Part shown: positions 32,358 through 41,570 of the stretch, in pieces
Layout of the letters: every line of letters starts with the position of its first letter
Position numbering within the stretch: position 1 is the stretch's first letter
Assembly: GCF_001306135.1 (NCBI RefSeq)
Contig: NZ_LGKP01000025.1
Coordinates: 434,001 to 498,000, forward strand
DNA: 64,000 bases
Direction of reading: 5' to 3'
Source of the DNA: Herpetosiphon geysericola
GTDB taxonomy: Bacteria > Chloroflexota > Chloroflexia > Chloroflexales > Herpetosiphonaceae
Translations under genes and position numbers: made by a program
Notes under the pieces: model-generated
Seen by the model: only the letters and a program-made list of their open reading frames with translations
What the model was told of the DNA's origin: nothing
Database searches by the model: none

Positions 32358-33575
32358 ATGCAGCAGGTACCTTCGGCGCATGTGCGTCATCCAATGTGGC
32401 CCATTTATCTTTGTGTTGCAGTAACTGCGCTTGGCATTGGGATCATTAATCCGTTGATTCCGCATTTGCTTGAAGAACATGGCGCTGATGAATTTATCGT
32501 GGGCTTGAGCACGAGTGTGATGTTTGCCAGCCTTGTGCTAACCGGCATGCCGATTGGCCGCACGATTGATAAATTTGGCATTCGGCTCTTTTTAATTGTG
32601 GGATTAATTTCCTACACCGTTGCCATGCTGGCAATGCCCTGGACGAGTAGCATCCCGCTCTTTTTTATGTGGCGGATCTTCGAAGGGATTGGCTGGTCGT
32701 GTGTTTGGACTGCCGCTGAAACCTATGTTAGTCGGGTCAGTTCGCCCGAACAGCGTGGCCATAATACAGCAGTCTATGGTATGTCGCTAGCCAGTGGGAC
32801 AGCGGCAGGCCCGATTATTGGCACGGCGGTCTTGCAATTAACCGGCAGCCATATCATGCCATTTTTTGTGGCGGTTGGCGCTGCAATTCTCGCAACGGTA
32901 ATCGTCGTGTTGGTTGTGCCAGAGCCCCATGTGGCCCATACCGAGCAAGAAAGTGGCGGCGTGAGCTTCAAAATCACCCGACCATTGATCTTACCTTTGG
33001 CAATTGCCTTCCTGTATGGCTATGGCACCTTGTCGTTGGTTTCGTTGCTACCAACCCTCAACTATAGTAATTGGGAGCTTGGGACGCTGATTTCGGTCAC
33101 GGTGATTGCCAATATTGTGGCACAAGTGCCAATTGGCCGCATGCTCGATCGCTATGGCTATCGGCCTTTGCTAATTGGCTCGTTATCGTTGCTCTCAGGC
33201 GCGGCGCTTTTTGCTACCTTGCACCCACCATTCTTGCTAACCCTCTTTTTGGGCATGTTGCTCGGCGCGTTTGCTGGCACGCTCTACCCAATTGGGCTAG
33301 CAGTTTTGGCAGCGCGGGTGCCACCAGCCAAGTTGGGCGGTGCTAGCGGTATGTTTACGGTCTGCTATGGCCTTGGCAGTTTTGTTGGGCCAGCATTAAC
33401 TGGTGGCGTAATGGCCTTGGTTGGCGATAAACATAGCGATCAAGCGCTGTTTGGCACAATTGGCTGTTTGGTGTTGGCACTCTTGGGCTTGATTATGACT
33501 GGGATTGATCGCATTAACGTCAAAGAGGAACATCCGGTTAGTGTTGCTTCAACTGGCATCAAACCACCAATGTAA
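32358..33575 (+). CDS. Major facilitator superfamily transporter
   Basis: This 405-residue protein has twelve hydrophobic spans and starts at the ATG at 32358, with TGAGGAG upstream that contains the stop of the SGNH-like gene. The MFS motif A-like loop between spans 2 and 3 reads GMPIGRTIDKFGIR (about residues 61-74), and a repeat of it occurs in the second half (QVPIGRMLDRYGYR near 260). Such proteins exchange or export small molecules using the proton gradient. Coupling to the SGNH-like protein suggests a shared substrate, but none can be named. Confidence 0.85.
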   Translation: MQQVPSAHVRHPMWPIYLCVAVTALGIGIINPLIPHLLEEHGADEFIVGLSTSVMFASLVLTGMPIGRTIDKFGIRLFLIVGLISYTVAMLAMPWTSSIPLFFMWRIFEGIGWSCVWTAAETYVSRVSSPEQRGHNTAVYGMSLASGTAAGPIIGTAVLQLTGSHIMPFFVAVGAAILATVIVVLVVPEPHVAHTEQESGGVSFKITRPLILPLAIAFLYGYGTLSLVSLLPTLNYSNWELGTLISVTVIANIVAQVPIGRMLDRYGYRPLLIGSLSLLSGAALFATLHPPFLLTLFLGMLLGAFAGTLYPIGLAVLAARVPPAKLGGASGMFTVCYGLGSFVGPALTGGVMALVGDKHSDQALFGTIGCLVLALLGLIMTGIDRINVKEEHPVSVASTGIKPPM

Positions 33576-33592
33576 AGCAGCGATTCGACGCC

Positions 33593-33622
33593 AAAAGGCT
33601 GGCATAGTGCCAGCCTTTTTTG
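33593..33622 (+). terminator. Intrinsic terminator of the MFS gene
   Basis: AAGGCTGGCA (33595-33604) pairs perfectly with TGCCAGCCTT (33608-33617), with a 3-base loop and a following T-run. Confidence 0.9.
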
Positions 33623-33640
33623 TATACCCAAACTTGAGTT

Positions 33641-33672
33641 AAACAAAAAACTCAGCACTACTGCTGAGTTTT
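33641..33672 (-). terminator. Intrinsic terminator of tRNA-Gln
   Basis: On the minus strand AAAACTCAGCA and TGCTGAGTTTT form an 11-bp stem around a 4-base loop, followed by T residues. It begins three bases past the tRNA 3' end. Confidence 0.85.
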
Positions 33673-33674
33673 GT

Positions 33675-33748
33675 TGGCTGGCGGACCAGGATTCGAACCT
33701 AGATAAACAGTGCCAAAAACTGTTGTCCTACCTTTAGACGATCCGCCA
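33675..33748 (-). tRNA. tRNA-Gln (anticodon UUG)
   Basis: The minus strand folds into a complete cloverleaf. The acceptor stem is TGGCGGA with TCCGCCA, discriminator G, and the CCA end is encoded. The anticodon stem ACAGT/ACTGT encloses the loop TTTTGGC, giving anticodon TTG. The T arm is CTAGG-TTCGAAT-CCTGG. The weak U1-A72 pair is a known identity feature of tRNA-Gln. Confidence 0.95.
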
Positions 33749-33785
33749 TCACCGAGTTATCTTCAACGTTTCCGTCGACATTGAT

Positions 33786-33814
33786 AGTATAGCATAGACT
33801 GTTCTTTTTTGCAA
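33786..33814 (-). promoter_or_regulatory. Promoter of tRNA-Gln
   Basis: On the minus strand TTGCAA (33814-33809) and TATACT (33791-33786) are separated by 17 bases. The start would be about 30 bases before the tRNA. Confidence 0.7.
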
Positions 33815-33947
33815 ATCCGACGAAAGTTGTAATTTGTGAGCCAGCTCAGCGCGCCAAAACTTCTGCCAAATTGCTTATTCAGCCATGCCAAAAAACGCCA
33901 ATTTGTGTATCTAGTGATTGCTATTGGTGCTTCAATCGGGGGTGGCT

Positions 33948-36900
33948 ATGAAACAGTATTTCTGGTTATGGTTGCTGTTAGTTTGGCTCTGGCCGCTGCC
34001 AACACAAGCCCAAACTCATCCAGCGCAGGTTGTGCTCAACGAATTTTTGGCGCTTCCCAGCACTGGCAACGAGTTTGTTGAGCTATACAATCCAACGCCA
34101 ACAGCGCTTGATCTCAGTGGTTGGGCGATTGATGATATGGAAGGCGGCAGTAGCCCCAAAATCTTGTCCACGCCGACCATCCTTGCGCCCAATGCTTGGT
34201 TGGTCGTTTCGCTGAGCAATGTTTTGAATAATAGTGGCGATCAGGTGCGCTTGATCGATTCTGCTGGCCAAGTGATCGATCAGTATAGCTATTCGAATGC
34301 AAGCCCTGGCCTTTCGTGGAGCCGCATGCCCGATGGCACTGGCCCATGGCAAGCTGCTACTTCGCCAACCCCTGGTAATTCCAATATTAGCCAAAGTTCA
34401 GCTACCCCAATGCCAAGCAGTAGTGTTACTCCAACCAGTACCAGTTTGCCAACCCTTACTCCCTTGGTGCAAGCAAGCCCAACCAGCACCCCAACCGTAG
34501 TTGTTTCGCCAAGCCCAATTCCAAGTGCAACTCCGCTACCAAGCCCAGCCTTGATTCGGCTCAACGAATTGATGGCTGTGCCGAGTGCCGGCAAAGAATG
34601 GGTCGAGCTATATAACGCTGGCGCGCAAACCATCAATTTGCATGGTTGGCAGCTCGATGATGCTGCCGATGGAGCCAGCCCAATTCTGCTGGAAGCAAGC
34701 ATCTTGCCTGCAAGTTGGTTGGTAATTTCAATGACCAATATGTATAACAATAGCGGCGATGAGCTACGCTTGTTTGATTCAGCTGGGCGCTTGATCGATG
34801 CTTTCAGCTATAGTGCCACCACCAGCGACCGCACTTGGGCCAGAATGCCCGATGGCACTGGCGCTTGGCTGGCTAATCGCGTCCCAAGTCTTGGCCAAAG
34901 TAATCCTGCTGATCCGCCTATTGTGCCAACTCAAGCCCGGGTTGTCATCAACGAAGTGATGAGCCAACCAATCAGTGGGACTGATTGGGTCGAACTCTAC
35001 AATCTCGGCCCTGATGCGCTTGATCTCAAGGGTTGGAAAATTGATGATCAGCTTGCTGCTGGCGGCGCGGCGCATACTATTCAAACGTCAACAATTATTA
35101 GCCCAAGTTCATGGCTGCTGATTCCTCTTGGGACGCTGTTGAATGCTGAGCTTGATAGTGTGCATTTAATCACTGATCAAGGTGTGGTGACTGATAGCCT
35201 CGCGTATTTGAGCAGCGTGGCTGAACGCACATGGAGCCGCATGCCTGATGGCGCAGCAACTTGGCAAGCAGCCTCGCGCGCTAGCCCTGCTATGGCCAAT
35301 CGCCAAAATTCTAGCCCTGAACCAAACCAATTGCTAATCAACGAAGTTTTGGCTTGGCCGACAACAGGCGAGGAGTTTGTCGAATTGTATAATGCTGGAG
35401 CTACGCCAATCGATTTAAGTGGCTGGTGGCTTGATGATCAGGCGAATGCTGGTGGCGCAGCGCTGCGTATTCCCGACGATACGCTGATTGCGCCACGCAG
35501 TTGGTATAGCATCGCTAGTAGTGGTTTGCTGAATGATAATGGCGATCTTGTGCGCTTGCTTGATTATCGTTTGCAAGAATATGCGGTTTGGAATTATAGC
35601 TCGGCATTGCAGGGTTATTCTGCTGGGCGCTGGCCTGATGGTGGCCTCAATTGGTACCGTGGCATGCGCGCTAGCCCCAACGCTCGCAATCACGCGCTCG
35701 CTGCAATTCCTTCAGGTGTCGTGATTAATGAAATTTCGCCGCTTGGCCAAGAATGGATCGAACTGTATTCAACCAATGCTGATGTAATTGATTTAACTGG
35801 TTGGAGCATTAGCGATAGTTCTGGCACAACAATGAGGCTTGCAGCTAAAACCTCCATTCAGCACGGCCAATTTCTCACCATAACCTTGAGTAGTTTGATC
35901 AACGACAGCGGCGATAGCGTGCAACTTGCCATGGCTGATGGCCGCATCGTTGACCAATTAAGCTATACCAAGCCCTTGGCTAATACTACGTGGAGCCGCA
36001 TACCTGATGCTGGTAGTTGGCAGAATAATGCGCCTGCTACGCCCAATCAGCCGAATCGTGCGCCGCAGCCAACCGCTGTACCAGCCACTAAAACGCAGAA
36101 ACCAACCGCGACCAAGAAACCAACCGCAACCCCAAGAGCAACTGCTAAACCTAAAGTATCCAAGCCTAAAGCGACTGCACAGCCAACGCTGGCTGTAAAA
36201 GCCAAATATCCGCAGATTCAAATTAACGAAGTTGTGCCTGCCCCGCGCACGATCGATTGGAACGGCGATGGTGAAAGCAATAGTAACGACGAATGGATTG
36301 AACTCTACAATCCTAATAGCTATCAGGTTGATTTAACTGGCTGGCAATTGGACGATCAGGCAGATGGAGGCTCGCGGCCATGGCGCTTGCCCGTTGGCAT
36401 GAGCATTGAAGCCAATGGCTATTTGGTAGTTTTTGCCAGCCAAAGCAAATTAAGCCTCACCAACTCTGGCGAAGAGCTACGCTTGCTCCAGCCAAATGCT
36501 GTAGTTGCCGATTTGGTTAGCTATGCCAAATTGGATTATGACCACAGCTGGGGCCGCCACCCAAGCAGCCAACAATGGCAAAGCTTTGCCCAACCAAGCC
36601 CCAAGCAAGCCAATAATCCAGCTCCAAGCGACTCGGCTGCTAAGCAAATTAGCGTGCGCGAGGCCCAACAAGCAGCAATCGATAGCCATGTTTCGGTCGA
36701 AGGTGTGGTTAGTGCTGAACTGAATCTGTTTCGCCAACGAGCGTTCTATGTGCAAGATTCAACCGCAGGAATCTTGGTCTTTATCAGTAATAATGCTGCC
36801 TTGCCAAGCCTCAAACAAGGCATGGTTGTGCGACTTCAGGCAACAGTTGGCAGCTACCATCAAGAACCACAGTTGCTTATTGATGCTGCTGATGATCTCA

Positions 36901-37553
36901 AAATTATCAAACAGCAAGCAGATTTAGTGATTCACAGCCCAAATAGGCTTGATCAAGCGACGCTTGGCCAGTTGGTAAAACTGAAATTGCGCTTCAAACA
37001 ACGCAACGCAGATAGTTTAGTGGTCGAGTTTGGGTCGCAACAGTTGCAAGTGCGTTTGGCGCAGGGCCAAAGCTTGCCCCAACTGCCAAGCGCCATCCAA
37101 CTCAATGCGACTGGCATCGTTAGCCGCTACGATGATGTCTGGCGTTTGCAGGTGCGCCATGTGGCTGATTTGGGTGTGCCGCAACGCTTGCCTGCGACCA
37201 GCCAACCAAACCTGCCCATGCTGTGGGCTTGGGTGCTTGGCTTGATTGGGCTTGGCTGGCTGGTTCGCTACTATGGATTTACTGGCGGAACAATTCCCAA
37301 ACGAGGTGTTTTAGCTCAGGCAAAATTAACGATTCTAAGGCCAAGCGTACCGCGCCCGACGAACCAGGCATACAAAAAACCAAGGTTCGGCCAGCGATTC
37401 CAGCGGTTGCACGCGAAAGCATTGCTCCAGCGCCAATGTCGTTGTAGGAAAGCATGCGAAAAATCTCGCCAAAACCAGGTAATTTCTTATCGAGCAACGG
37501 CTCAATCGCCTCGATTGTGGCATCGCGGCGGGCAATGCCAGTGCCACCATTAG
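33948..37553 (+). CDS. Large surface protein with six lamin-tail domains; C-terminus overlaps moaB
   Basis: This 1,201-residue protein starts at the ATG at 33948 after a GGGGG run, with a signal peptide ending near TQAQT. Six lamin-tail (LTD) domains follow, each opening with an INE...VELYN...DLSGW pattern (near residues 24, 204, 330, 462, 584 and 755). Pro/Ser/Thr-rich linkers lie between domains 1 and 2 and a Lys/Pro/Thr linker lies before domain 6. Two OB-like segments (about 905-1080) and one membrane span (LPMLWAWVLGLIGLGWLV) come next. The last 95 or so residues run antisense through moaB and look like an artefact of a lost stop or a frameshift near 37.3 kb. LTD domains occur in many secreted nucleases and adhesins, but no nuclease domain is seen here. 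Confidence 0.8.
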   Translation: MKQYFWLWLLLVWLWPLPTQAQTHPAQVVLNEFLALPSTGNEFVELYNPTPTALDLSGWAIDDMEGGSSPKILSTPTILAPNAWLVVSLSNVLNNSGDQVRLIDSAGQVIDQYSYSNASPGLSWSRMPDGTGPWQAATSPTPGNSNISQSSATPMPSSSVTPTSTSLPTLTPLVQASPTSTPTVVVSPSPIPSATPLPSPALIRLNELMAVPSAGKEWVELYNAGAQTINLHGWQLDDAADGASPILLEASILPASWLVISMTNMYNNSGDELRLFDSAGRLIDAFSYSATTSDRTWARMPDGTGAWLANRVPSLGQSNPADPPIVPTQARVVINEVMSQPISGTDWVELYNLGPDALDLKGWKIDDQLAAGGAAHTIQTSTIISPSSWLLIPLGTLLNAELDSVHLITDQGVVTDSLAYLSSVAERTWSRMPDGAATWQAASRASPAMANRQNSSPEPNQLLINEVLAWPTTGEEFVELYNAGATPIDLSGWWLDDQANAGGAALRIPDDTLIAPRSWYSIASSGLLNDNGDLVRLLDYRLQEYAVWNYSSALQGYSAGRWPDGGLNWYRGMRASPNARNHALAAIPSGVVINEISPLGQEWIELYSTNADVIDLTGWSISDSSGTTMRLAAKTSIQHGQFLTITLSSLINDSGDSVQLAMADGRIVDQLSYTKPLANTTWSRIPDAGSWQNNAPATPNQPNRAPQPTAVPATKTQKPTATKKPTATPRATAKPKVSKPKATAQPTLAVKAKYPQIQINEVVPAPRTIDWNGDGESNSNDEWIELYNPNSYQVDLTGWQLDDQADGGSRPWRLPVGMSIEANGYLVVFASQSKLSLTNSGEELRLLQPNAVVADLVSYAKLDYDHSWGRHPSSQQWQSFAQPSPKQANNPAPSDSAAKQISVREAQQAAIDSHVSVEGVVSAELNLFRQRAFYVQDSTAGILVFISNNAALPSLKQGMVVRLQATVGSYHQEPQLLIDAADDLKIIKQQADLVIHSPNRLDQATLGQLVKLKLRFKQRNADSLVVEFGSQQLQVRLAQGQSLPQLPSAIQLNATGIVSRYDDVWRLQVRHVADLGVPQRLPATSQPNLPMLWAWVLGLIGLGWLVRYYGFTGGTIPKRGVLAQAKLTILRPSVPRPTNQAYKKPRFGQRFQRLHAKALLQRQCRCRKACEKSRQNQVISYRATAQSPRLWHRGGQCQCHH

Positions 37554-37794
37554 TTAATACTGCGTCGCAATCGCTACGCGCAATGCATTGCTGCACAAAC
37601 TCGGCCACTTGATCCGGCTCGTCGGGAATAATCCGATATTCGACGATTTCAAAGCCTGCGGCGGTTAATAATTCTTGGGCAAGTGCTCCGCTCTTATCGG
37701 TTTCGATACTGCGTGTATCGCTAATCGTAATAATTGCACAGCGGACTGGCGCTTGGTACTGCGCTGCTGCCTCGGCATGATCATTGTAGCCCAT
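37279..37794 (-). CDS. moaB: MoaB/MogA-family molybdopterin biosynthesis protein
   Basis: This 171-residue protein starts at the ATG at 37794, five bases after AAGGAGG. It has the family motifs AIITISDTRS near residue 20, TNGGTGIARRDATIEA near 81-96 (nucleotide and molybdopterin binding) and FCMPGSSGAVRLALE near 140. MoaB/MogA proteins adenylate molybdopterin before metal insertion. The MOSC protein at 2.8 kb is a possible user of the cofactor. Its 3' half is covered on the other strand by the end of the lamin-tail reading frame. Confidence 0.9.
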   Translation of the reverse strand: MGYNDHAEAAAQYQAPVRCAIITISDTRSIETDKSGALAQELLTAAGFEIVEYRIIPDEPDQVAEFVQQCIARSDCDAVLTNGGTGIARRDATIEAIEPLLDKKLPGFGEIFRMLSYNDIGAGAMLSRATAGIAGRTLVFCMPGSSGAVRLALESLILPELKHLVWELFRQ

Positions 37795-37895
37795 ATGGCC
37801 TCCTTCACTAAATTGGGCATTCTGCCTATCGTAGCGCATTTGCTCAAAGCTGGCTATAGGGTGATAATCAAGCCAAGTATGCCCAAGGAGTCATC

Positions 37896-38978
37896 ATGGA
37901 TCAGATAGGTCGTCGAACATTAACCAGTTTATCGGTGGGCTTGGTTGCAATTGTGATTTTGCTGGTCGCAATTGGTCAACAGCCTACTACCAGCCAAGGT
38001 TCGAGCAACCCTAGCAATCGACAACAAGTTAGTGGCATTTTATTTTTGCGCAACCCTTCGCAGCAAGCAGAGTTATGGCGTTCTGATGCCAATGGTCAGG
38101 GCCAACAATTGCTTGTGCCGCAAATTAGCGATTATAGCCTTAGCCCTGATGGGCGCAAGGTTGCCTATGCCACTCAATCCGAATCCCAACCAAGCAGGAT
38201 CGAGATTTTCGATCTGACCCAAAATCAGGTGATTACCAGCACTGGCGCTGCCGATTGGACTGGCTATACGCCGAATTGGTCGCCTGCTGATAACGCGATT
38301 GTCTATGAACGGCGCACGATTGGTACTGGTGGCGTTGGCTCGCCCAAACTTTGGTTGATGCAGCCAGATGGAACCCAAGTCAGTCCTGTTGTCAAAGGCG
38401 GCGATGTGGTTACGTTTGGCGCACATTGGTCGAATGCTGGGCAGATGTTAGGTTTTACCGACCCGTTGCGCAACGAATTAGTACTGTTTGATTTTAGCGA
38501 TGTGCTGCGGCGCATTCCATTTAGCGGCGATTTCGATTGGTCGCCTGATGATAAGCGTTTGGTCATTAGCGTGCTGCGCGAAACTCAAGCTGGCTTTCGC
38601 AATGAGTTGGTGTTGTTTGATTTGGCGAGCGAGCAGCAAACGCCCTTGGCTAGCCAAGCTGATAGCGATGATTTTACGCCAAGTTGGTCGCCTGATGGCA
38701 AGCAAATCGCGTTTGTGCGGCGGACTCGCGAAGTGCCGCGCGGCGAGATTTGGGTGGTGAATGCTGATGGCAGTGAGCCACGGGCAATAACCGCTGGCGG
38801 TGGCTACGATAATGTCGATCCTCAATGGACACCAGATAGCCGGCAATTGCTTTGGACGCGCTTAACCGTTGGTTCGGCCAACGTGCCTTCGGCAATTTGG
38901 ACGGATACTTTGGCTGATAATGCGGAGCCACGGGTGTTGATTGAAAATGCCACTCAAGCCCGTTGGATAGTTGAGTAA
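37896..38978 (+). CDS. Membrane-anchored TolB/PD40-like beta-propeller
   Basis: This 360-residue protein has AAGGAG before its ATG. An N-terminal anchor lies at residues 12-28 (LSVGLVAIVILLVAIGQ), followed by a Ser/Asn linker. A propeller of six or so PD40-type blades comes next, for example ISDYSLSPDGRKVAYATQ near 84, GYTPNWSPADNAIVYERR near 122 and FTPSWSPDGKQIAFVRR near 257. This is the TolB C-terminal fold and is often an extracytoplasmic protein-binding module. The hydrolase gene follows only a few bases after its stop, suggesting an operon. Confidence 0.8.
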   Translation: MDQIGRRTLTSLSVGLVAIVILLVAIGQQPTTSQGSSNPSNRQQVSGILFLRNPSQQAELWRSDANGQGQQLLVPQISDYSLSPDGRKVAYATQSESQPSRIEIFDLTQNQVITSTGAADWTGYTPNWSPADNAIVYERRTIGTGGVGSPKLWLMQPDGTQVSPVVKGGDVVTFGAHWSNAGQMLGFTDPLRNELVLFDFSDVLRRIPFSGDFDWSPDDKRLVISVLRETQAGFRNELVLFDLASEQQTPLASQADSDDFTPSWSPDGKQIAFVRRTREVPRGEIWVVNADGSEPRAITAGGGYDNVDPQWTPDSRQLLWTRLTVGSANVPSAIWTDTLADNAEPRVLIENATQARWIVE

Positions 38979-38982
38979 GCAC

Positions 38983-39609
38983 ATGCAAACATCAATTCAT
39001 TTTCTCTCAGCAGACGGCAGCACCTTGTTAGAAGGCAAATGGTTGGCTCCAGCCCAACTCCCTGAACGAGTTGCGGTGTTGGCGCATCACTTTCCTCCAA
39101 TGTCGAATATGGATCAGCGGGCGATTTTTGCTACATTCAAAGTGCTGCGCGACCGTGGTTGGGGTGTTTTGCGCTACAACTCGCGCGGCGTGGGCAAAAG
39201 TCAGGGCGAATTTAGCGGCGGCCCGGGCGAAGATCTCGATTTGCAAGCAGCCTTGGCCGAAGCTCGCCAACGCGCTCCCCAAGCCCAAATCTGCCTAATT
39301 GGCTGGTCGTTTGGGGCGCAATTGGTGCTGCGGGTGATGGCCAGCGATCCAGCGATTCGGGCAACCGTGGCGGTTACGCCCAACCCAGTTGGCTTGCAGG
39401 AAAGTGCCCAAGGCCAGCACAGGCCGCTCTTGGCGATTGTGGCCGAGCGCGATCAATTTTTCGATTTGATTGAAACTCGCACTGCCTTTGAAGAAGCCAC
39501 TGAGCCAAAAACTTGGCATTTGCTCAAATGGGCTGACCACTATTATCTGACTCGAGAGGATGAAGTGGCGCAATTGACGGTGGATTGGCTCGAACAGGCG
39601 GTTAAATGA
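38983..39609 (+). CDS. Alpha/beta-hydrolase (YpfH/CocE-like small hydrolase)
   Basis: The start at 38983 (MQTSIHFLSADGST) lies four bases after the propeller's stop. The 208-residue protein has the nucleophile elbow GWSFGA near residue 110 (Ser). A strand with the acidic residue in LLAIVAERDQFFD near 155 and the catalytic His in WADHYYLT near 187 complete the triad. The N-terminal half contains RYNSRGVGKSQGEFSGG near 66, typical of lipase- or dienelactone-hydrolase-like alpha/beta-hydrolases. The substrate is unknown. Confidence 0.8.
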   Translation: MQTSIHFLSADGSTLLEGKWLAPAQLPERVAVLAHHFPPMSNMDQRAIFATFKVLRDRGWGVLRYNSRGVGKSQGEFSGGPGEDLDLQAALAEARQRAPQAQICLIGWSFGAQLVLRVMASDPAIRATVAVTPNPVGLQESAQGQHRPLLAIVAERDQFFDLIETRTAFEEATEPKTWHLLKWADHYYLTREDEVAQLTVDWLEQAVK

Positions 39610-39613
39610 AAAC

Positions 39614-39637
39614 AGGGAGCAGTTTGCACCGCTCCCT
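39614..39637. terminator. Weak hairpin between convergent genes
   Basis: AGGGAGC (39614-39620) pairs with GCTCCCT (39631-39637), with a 10-base loop. It lies between the plus-strand hydrolase and the minus-strand membrane protein. No T-run longer than three bases follows. Confidence 0.4.
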
Positions 39638-39651
39638 ATCATTCAGAAAAT

Positions 39652-40734
39652 TTAGGCTAATTTGCGCCAGCGTTCGACATAGGGGCTGCGTTCGACCCAG
39701 AGTGCGCCAGCCCAGACGATGCCGAGCAGAATTGCGGCAATTGGCATCGTCGTCGTATAAGGAATTTCTGGCATCAACGTATAGCGATCGCTAATCCATG
39801 CGCCAGCGTAGAAGGCAAATAGCGTCCCAAAGGCAGCAACAAAAGGATTAATTCGATACGTAATGCCAATATCGATTGCTAAGGCCGTACCAATGATAAA
39901 CAATGGCACAAACGATGGTGGGAACTCAATGCCACGCAGAATGTAGAACGACACAACGCGATAGAGCAAATAAGTCCCGGCAACCAAGGTTGCTGTCCAG
40001 CGTCCACGCATAATTAGGCGCGCGGCCAAAAGCACCAAAACAACCGAGGTAATCAGCCACAGCGGGTAGAGCCAATCGGGCACCGGAATCGCAAAGCGCT
40101 CTGGGTTGGCGCCTGCCTCGATCATCAATTCGGCATCGGCGTAGGGTTTGCCAAGGCGCATAGCTTCGATTGCGGTTACGCCATATTCTTGCTGACCCAA
40201 GGGAAACAAGAAATCTTCGAGCAAAAAGGCCCAAAAACCAAGCCCAAAGACCGTTTTAATCCGACTATCGGGCGTTAATAACAACCAACCCCGTAACACA
40301 CCTAAGAGCATCACCGCCGTGCCAAGGTAGAGCAAGGCATGGGTCGGGCTCCAACTTGTAATATCAAGTCCAAACAAACGGTGATTGATTAAATCTAAGG
40401 GAATTGCAATCAGGAAGATCGAAATCCCTGCCTGCATCAGGCGTAAAGTTAGCCGATCGACTCCATAGCCAGTCCAAGTATGGAACATAACGAGCAACAC
40501 GACGATGACGGTGCCAACAGTGTTGATCATATGCGGTGGGGCTAAATCGTCGCGTAAAAAGCGGAAGTGCCAAGCCACATCCCAGCCCGAACCCATCAAT
40601 TTGAGCACAAATGCAAACAACCAAATACCATAGATGGTGTGCAGCGCCCGCGTATTTGTTGGGCGTAGTGGTTGCCCTGGTGAACTGTACGTTTGCCAAA
40701 GCGGCATCACATAGCGGTCAAGATACTGGCGCAT
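39652..40734 (-). CDS. Integral membrane protein of unknown function (360 aa)
   Basis: I choose the ATG at 40734 (MRQYLDRYVMPLWQTY) because AAGGG precedes it and the longer frame to 40818 is basic and unlike a protein start. About nine to ten membrane spans are visible. Conserved-looking polar segments sit near them: SGWDVAWHFRFLRDDLAPPH near residue 49 and WSPTHALLYLG near 130, with several His residues near spans that could bind metal or heme. I do not recognise the family. Confidence 0.7.
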   Translation of the reverse strand: MRQYLDRYVMPLWQTYSSPGQPLRPTNTRALHTIYGIWLFAFVLKLMGSGWDVAWHFRFLRDDLAPPHMINTVGTVIVVLLVMFHTWTGYGVDRLTLRLMQAGISIFLIAIPLDLINHRLFGLDITSWSPTHALLYLGTAVMLLGVLRGWLLLTPDSRIKTVFGLGFWAFLLEDFLFPLGQQEYGVTAIEAMRLGKPYADAELMIEAGANPERFAIPVPDWLYPLWLITSVVLVLLAARLIMRGRWTATLVAGTYLLYRVVSFYILRGIEFPPSFVPLFIIGTALAIDIGITYRINPFVAAFGTLFAFYAGAWISDRYTLMPEIPYTTTMPIAAILLGIVWAGALWVERSPYVERWRKLA

Positions 40735-41004
40735 ACGTGCAACCCTTTCTGAATTAAAACGTGTTGAAGTTCTCTCTGATCGACGTTTACCACGGTGAGG
40801 TTGTTGCAGGTTCAACAACCTAACTTTCGATGCTGATTGAAATTAAACATTGATTGGCCCATTCTATGGATGGCATCAAGCCTTGTCAATCCCTTGCAAC
40901 GTAAGGTGTCATGAATCGCGTTCAGAATTATGTTTTGGGTTTCATGGCACGCCATCTGCAATATTGCGCATTAGAAAATCCTAGTTTGAAGGAGCATGCG
41001 TACA

Positions 41005-41499
41005 ATGGATAAACGCTTAAAAACCCCAACTGATTTAGATTCTAAAGCAACTGGCCCAGTAATTGAAGCACTCAATCGCAGTTTGGCCAATTCGTTTGCC
41101 TTATACATGAAATACAAAAATTTTCACTGGCATTTGACTGGCCGCCATTTCCGCGATTTACACTTGATGTTCGATGAGCACGCCAACCAGATTTTTGCTA
41201 CGACCGATATTTTGGCTGAGCGCGCCCGCCGCATCGGTGGTACGTCGCTGCGCTCAATTGGTCATATCAGCGAGTTGCAAACGATCGACGATAATAATGC
41301 TGAGTTTGTCGAGCCAGCCAATATGCTGACTGAGCTGGTAAGCGATAATCAAACCTTGGTTAAAAATTTGCGCAAAGCCCACGATGTTGCCGATGAAGCC
41401 AACGATGTGGCCACCGCCAGCGAGCTTGAACCAATGATTGATCAAGCAGAAAATCGAGTTTGGTTTCTATTTGAACTTTCTCAAGAAACCAAAGGTTAA
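41005..41499 (+). CDS. dps: Dps/ferritin-like DNA-protection protein
   Basis: This 164-residue protein starts at the ATG at 41005, ten bases after AAGGAG; the upstream ATG at 40996 is too close to the site. The Dps signature is clear. The inter-subunit ferroxidase ligands lie in NFHWHLTGRHFRDLHLMFDE (His, His, Asp, Glu at about residues 36-55), within the four-helix ferritin fold. Dps dodecamers oxidise Fe(II) with hydrogen peroxide and shield DNA in stress or starvation. A short basic N-terminal tail (MDKRLK) could contact DNA. It appears to be a single gene. Confidence 0.93.
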   Translation: MDKRLKTPTDLDSKATGPVIEALNRSLANSFALYMKYKNFHWHLTGRHFRDLHLMFDEHANQIFATTDILAERARRIGGTSLRSIGHISELQTIDDNNAEFVEPANMLTELVSDNQTLVKNLRKAHDVADEANDVATASELEPMIDQAENRVWFLFELSQETKG

Positions 41500-41570
41500 G
41501 TAAGCGAGCGAAGACATACAGATGTCTAATCAAGAATGGGCTGGGGCTATTTTCCCCGACCCATTTTGAT

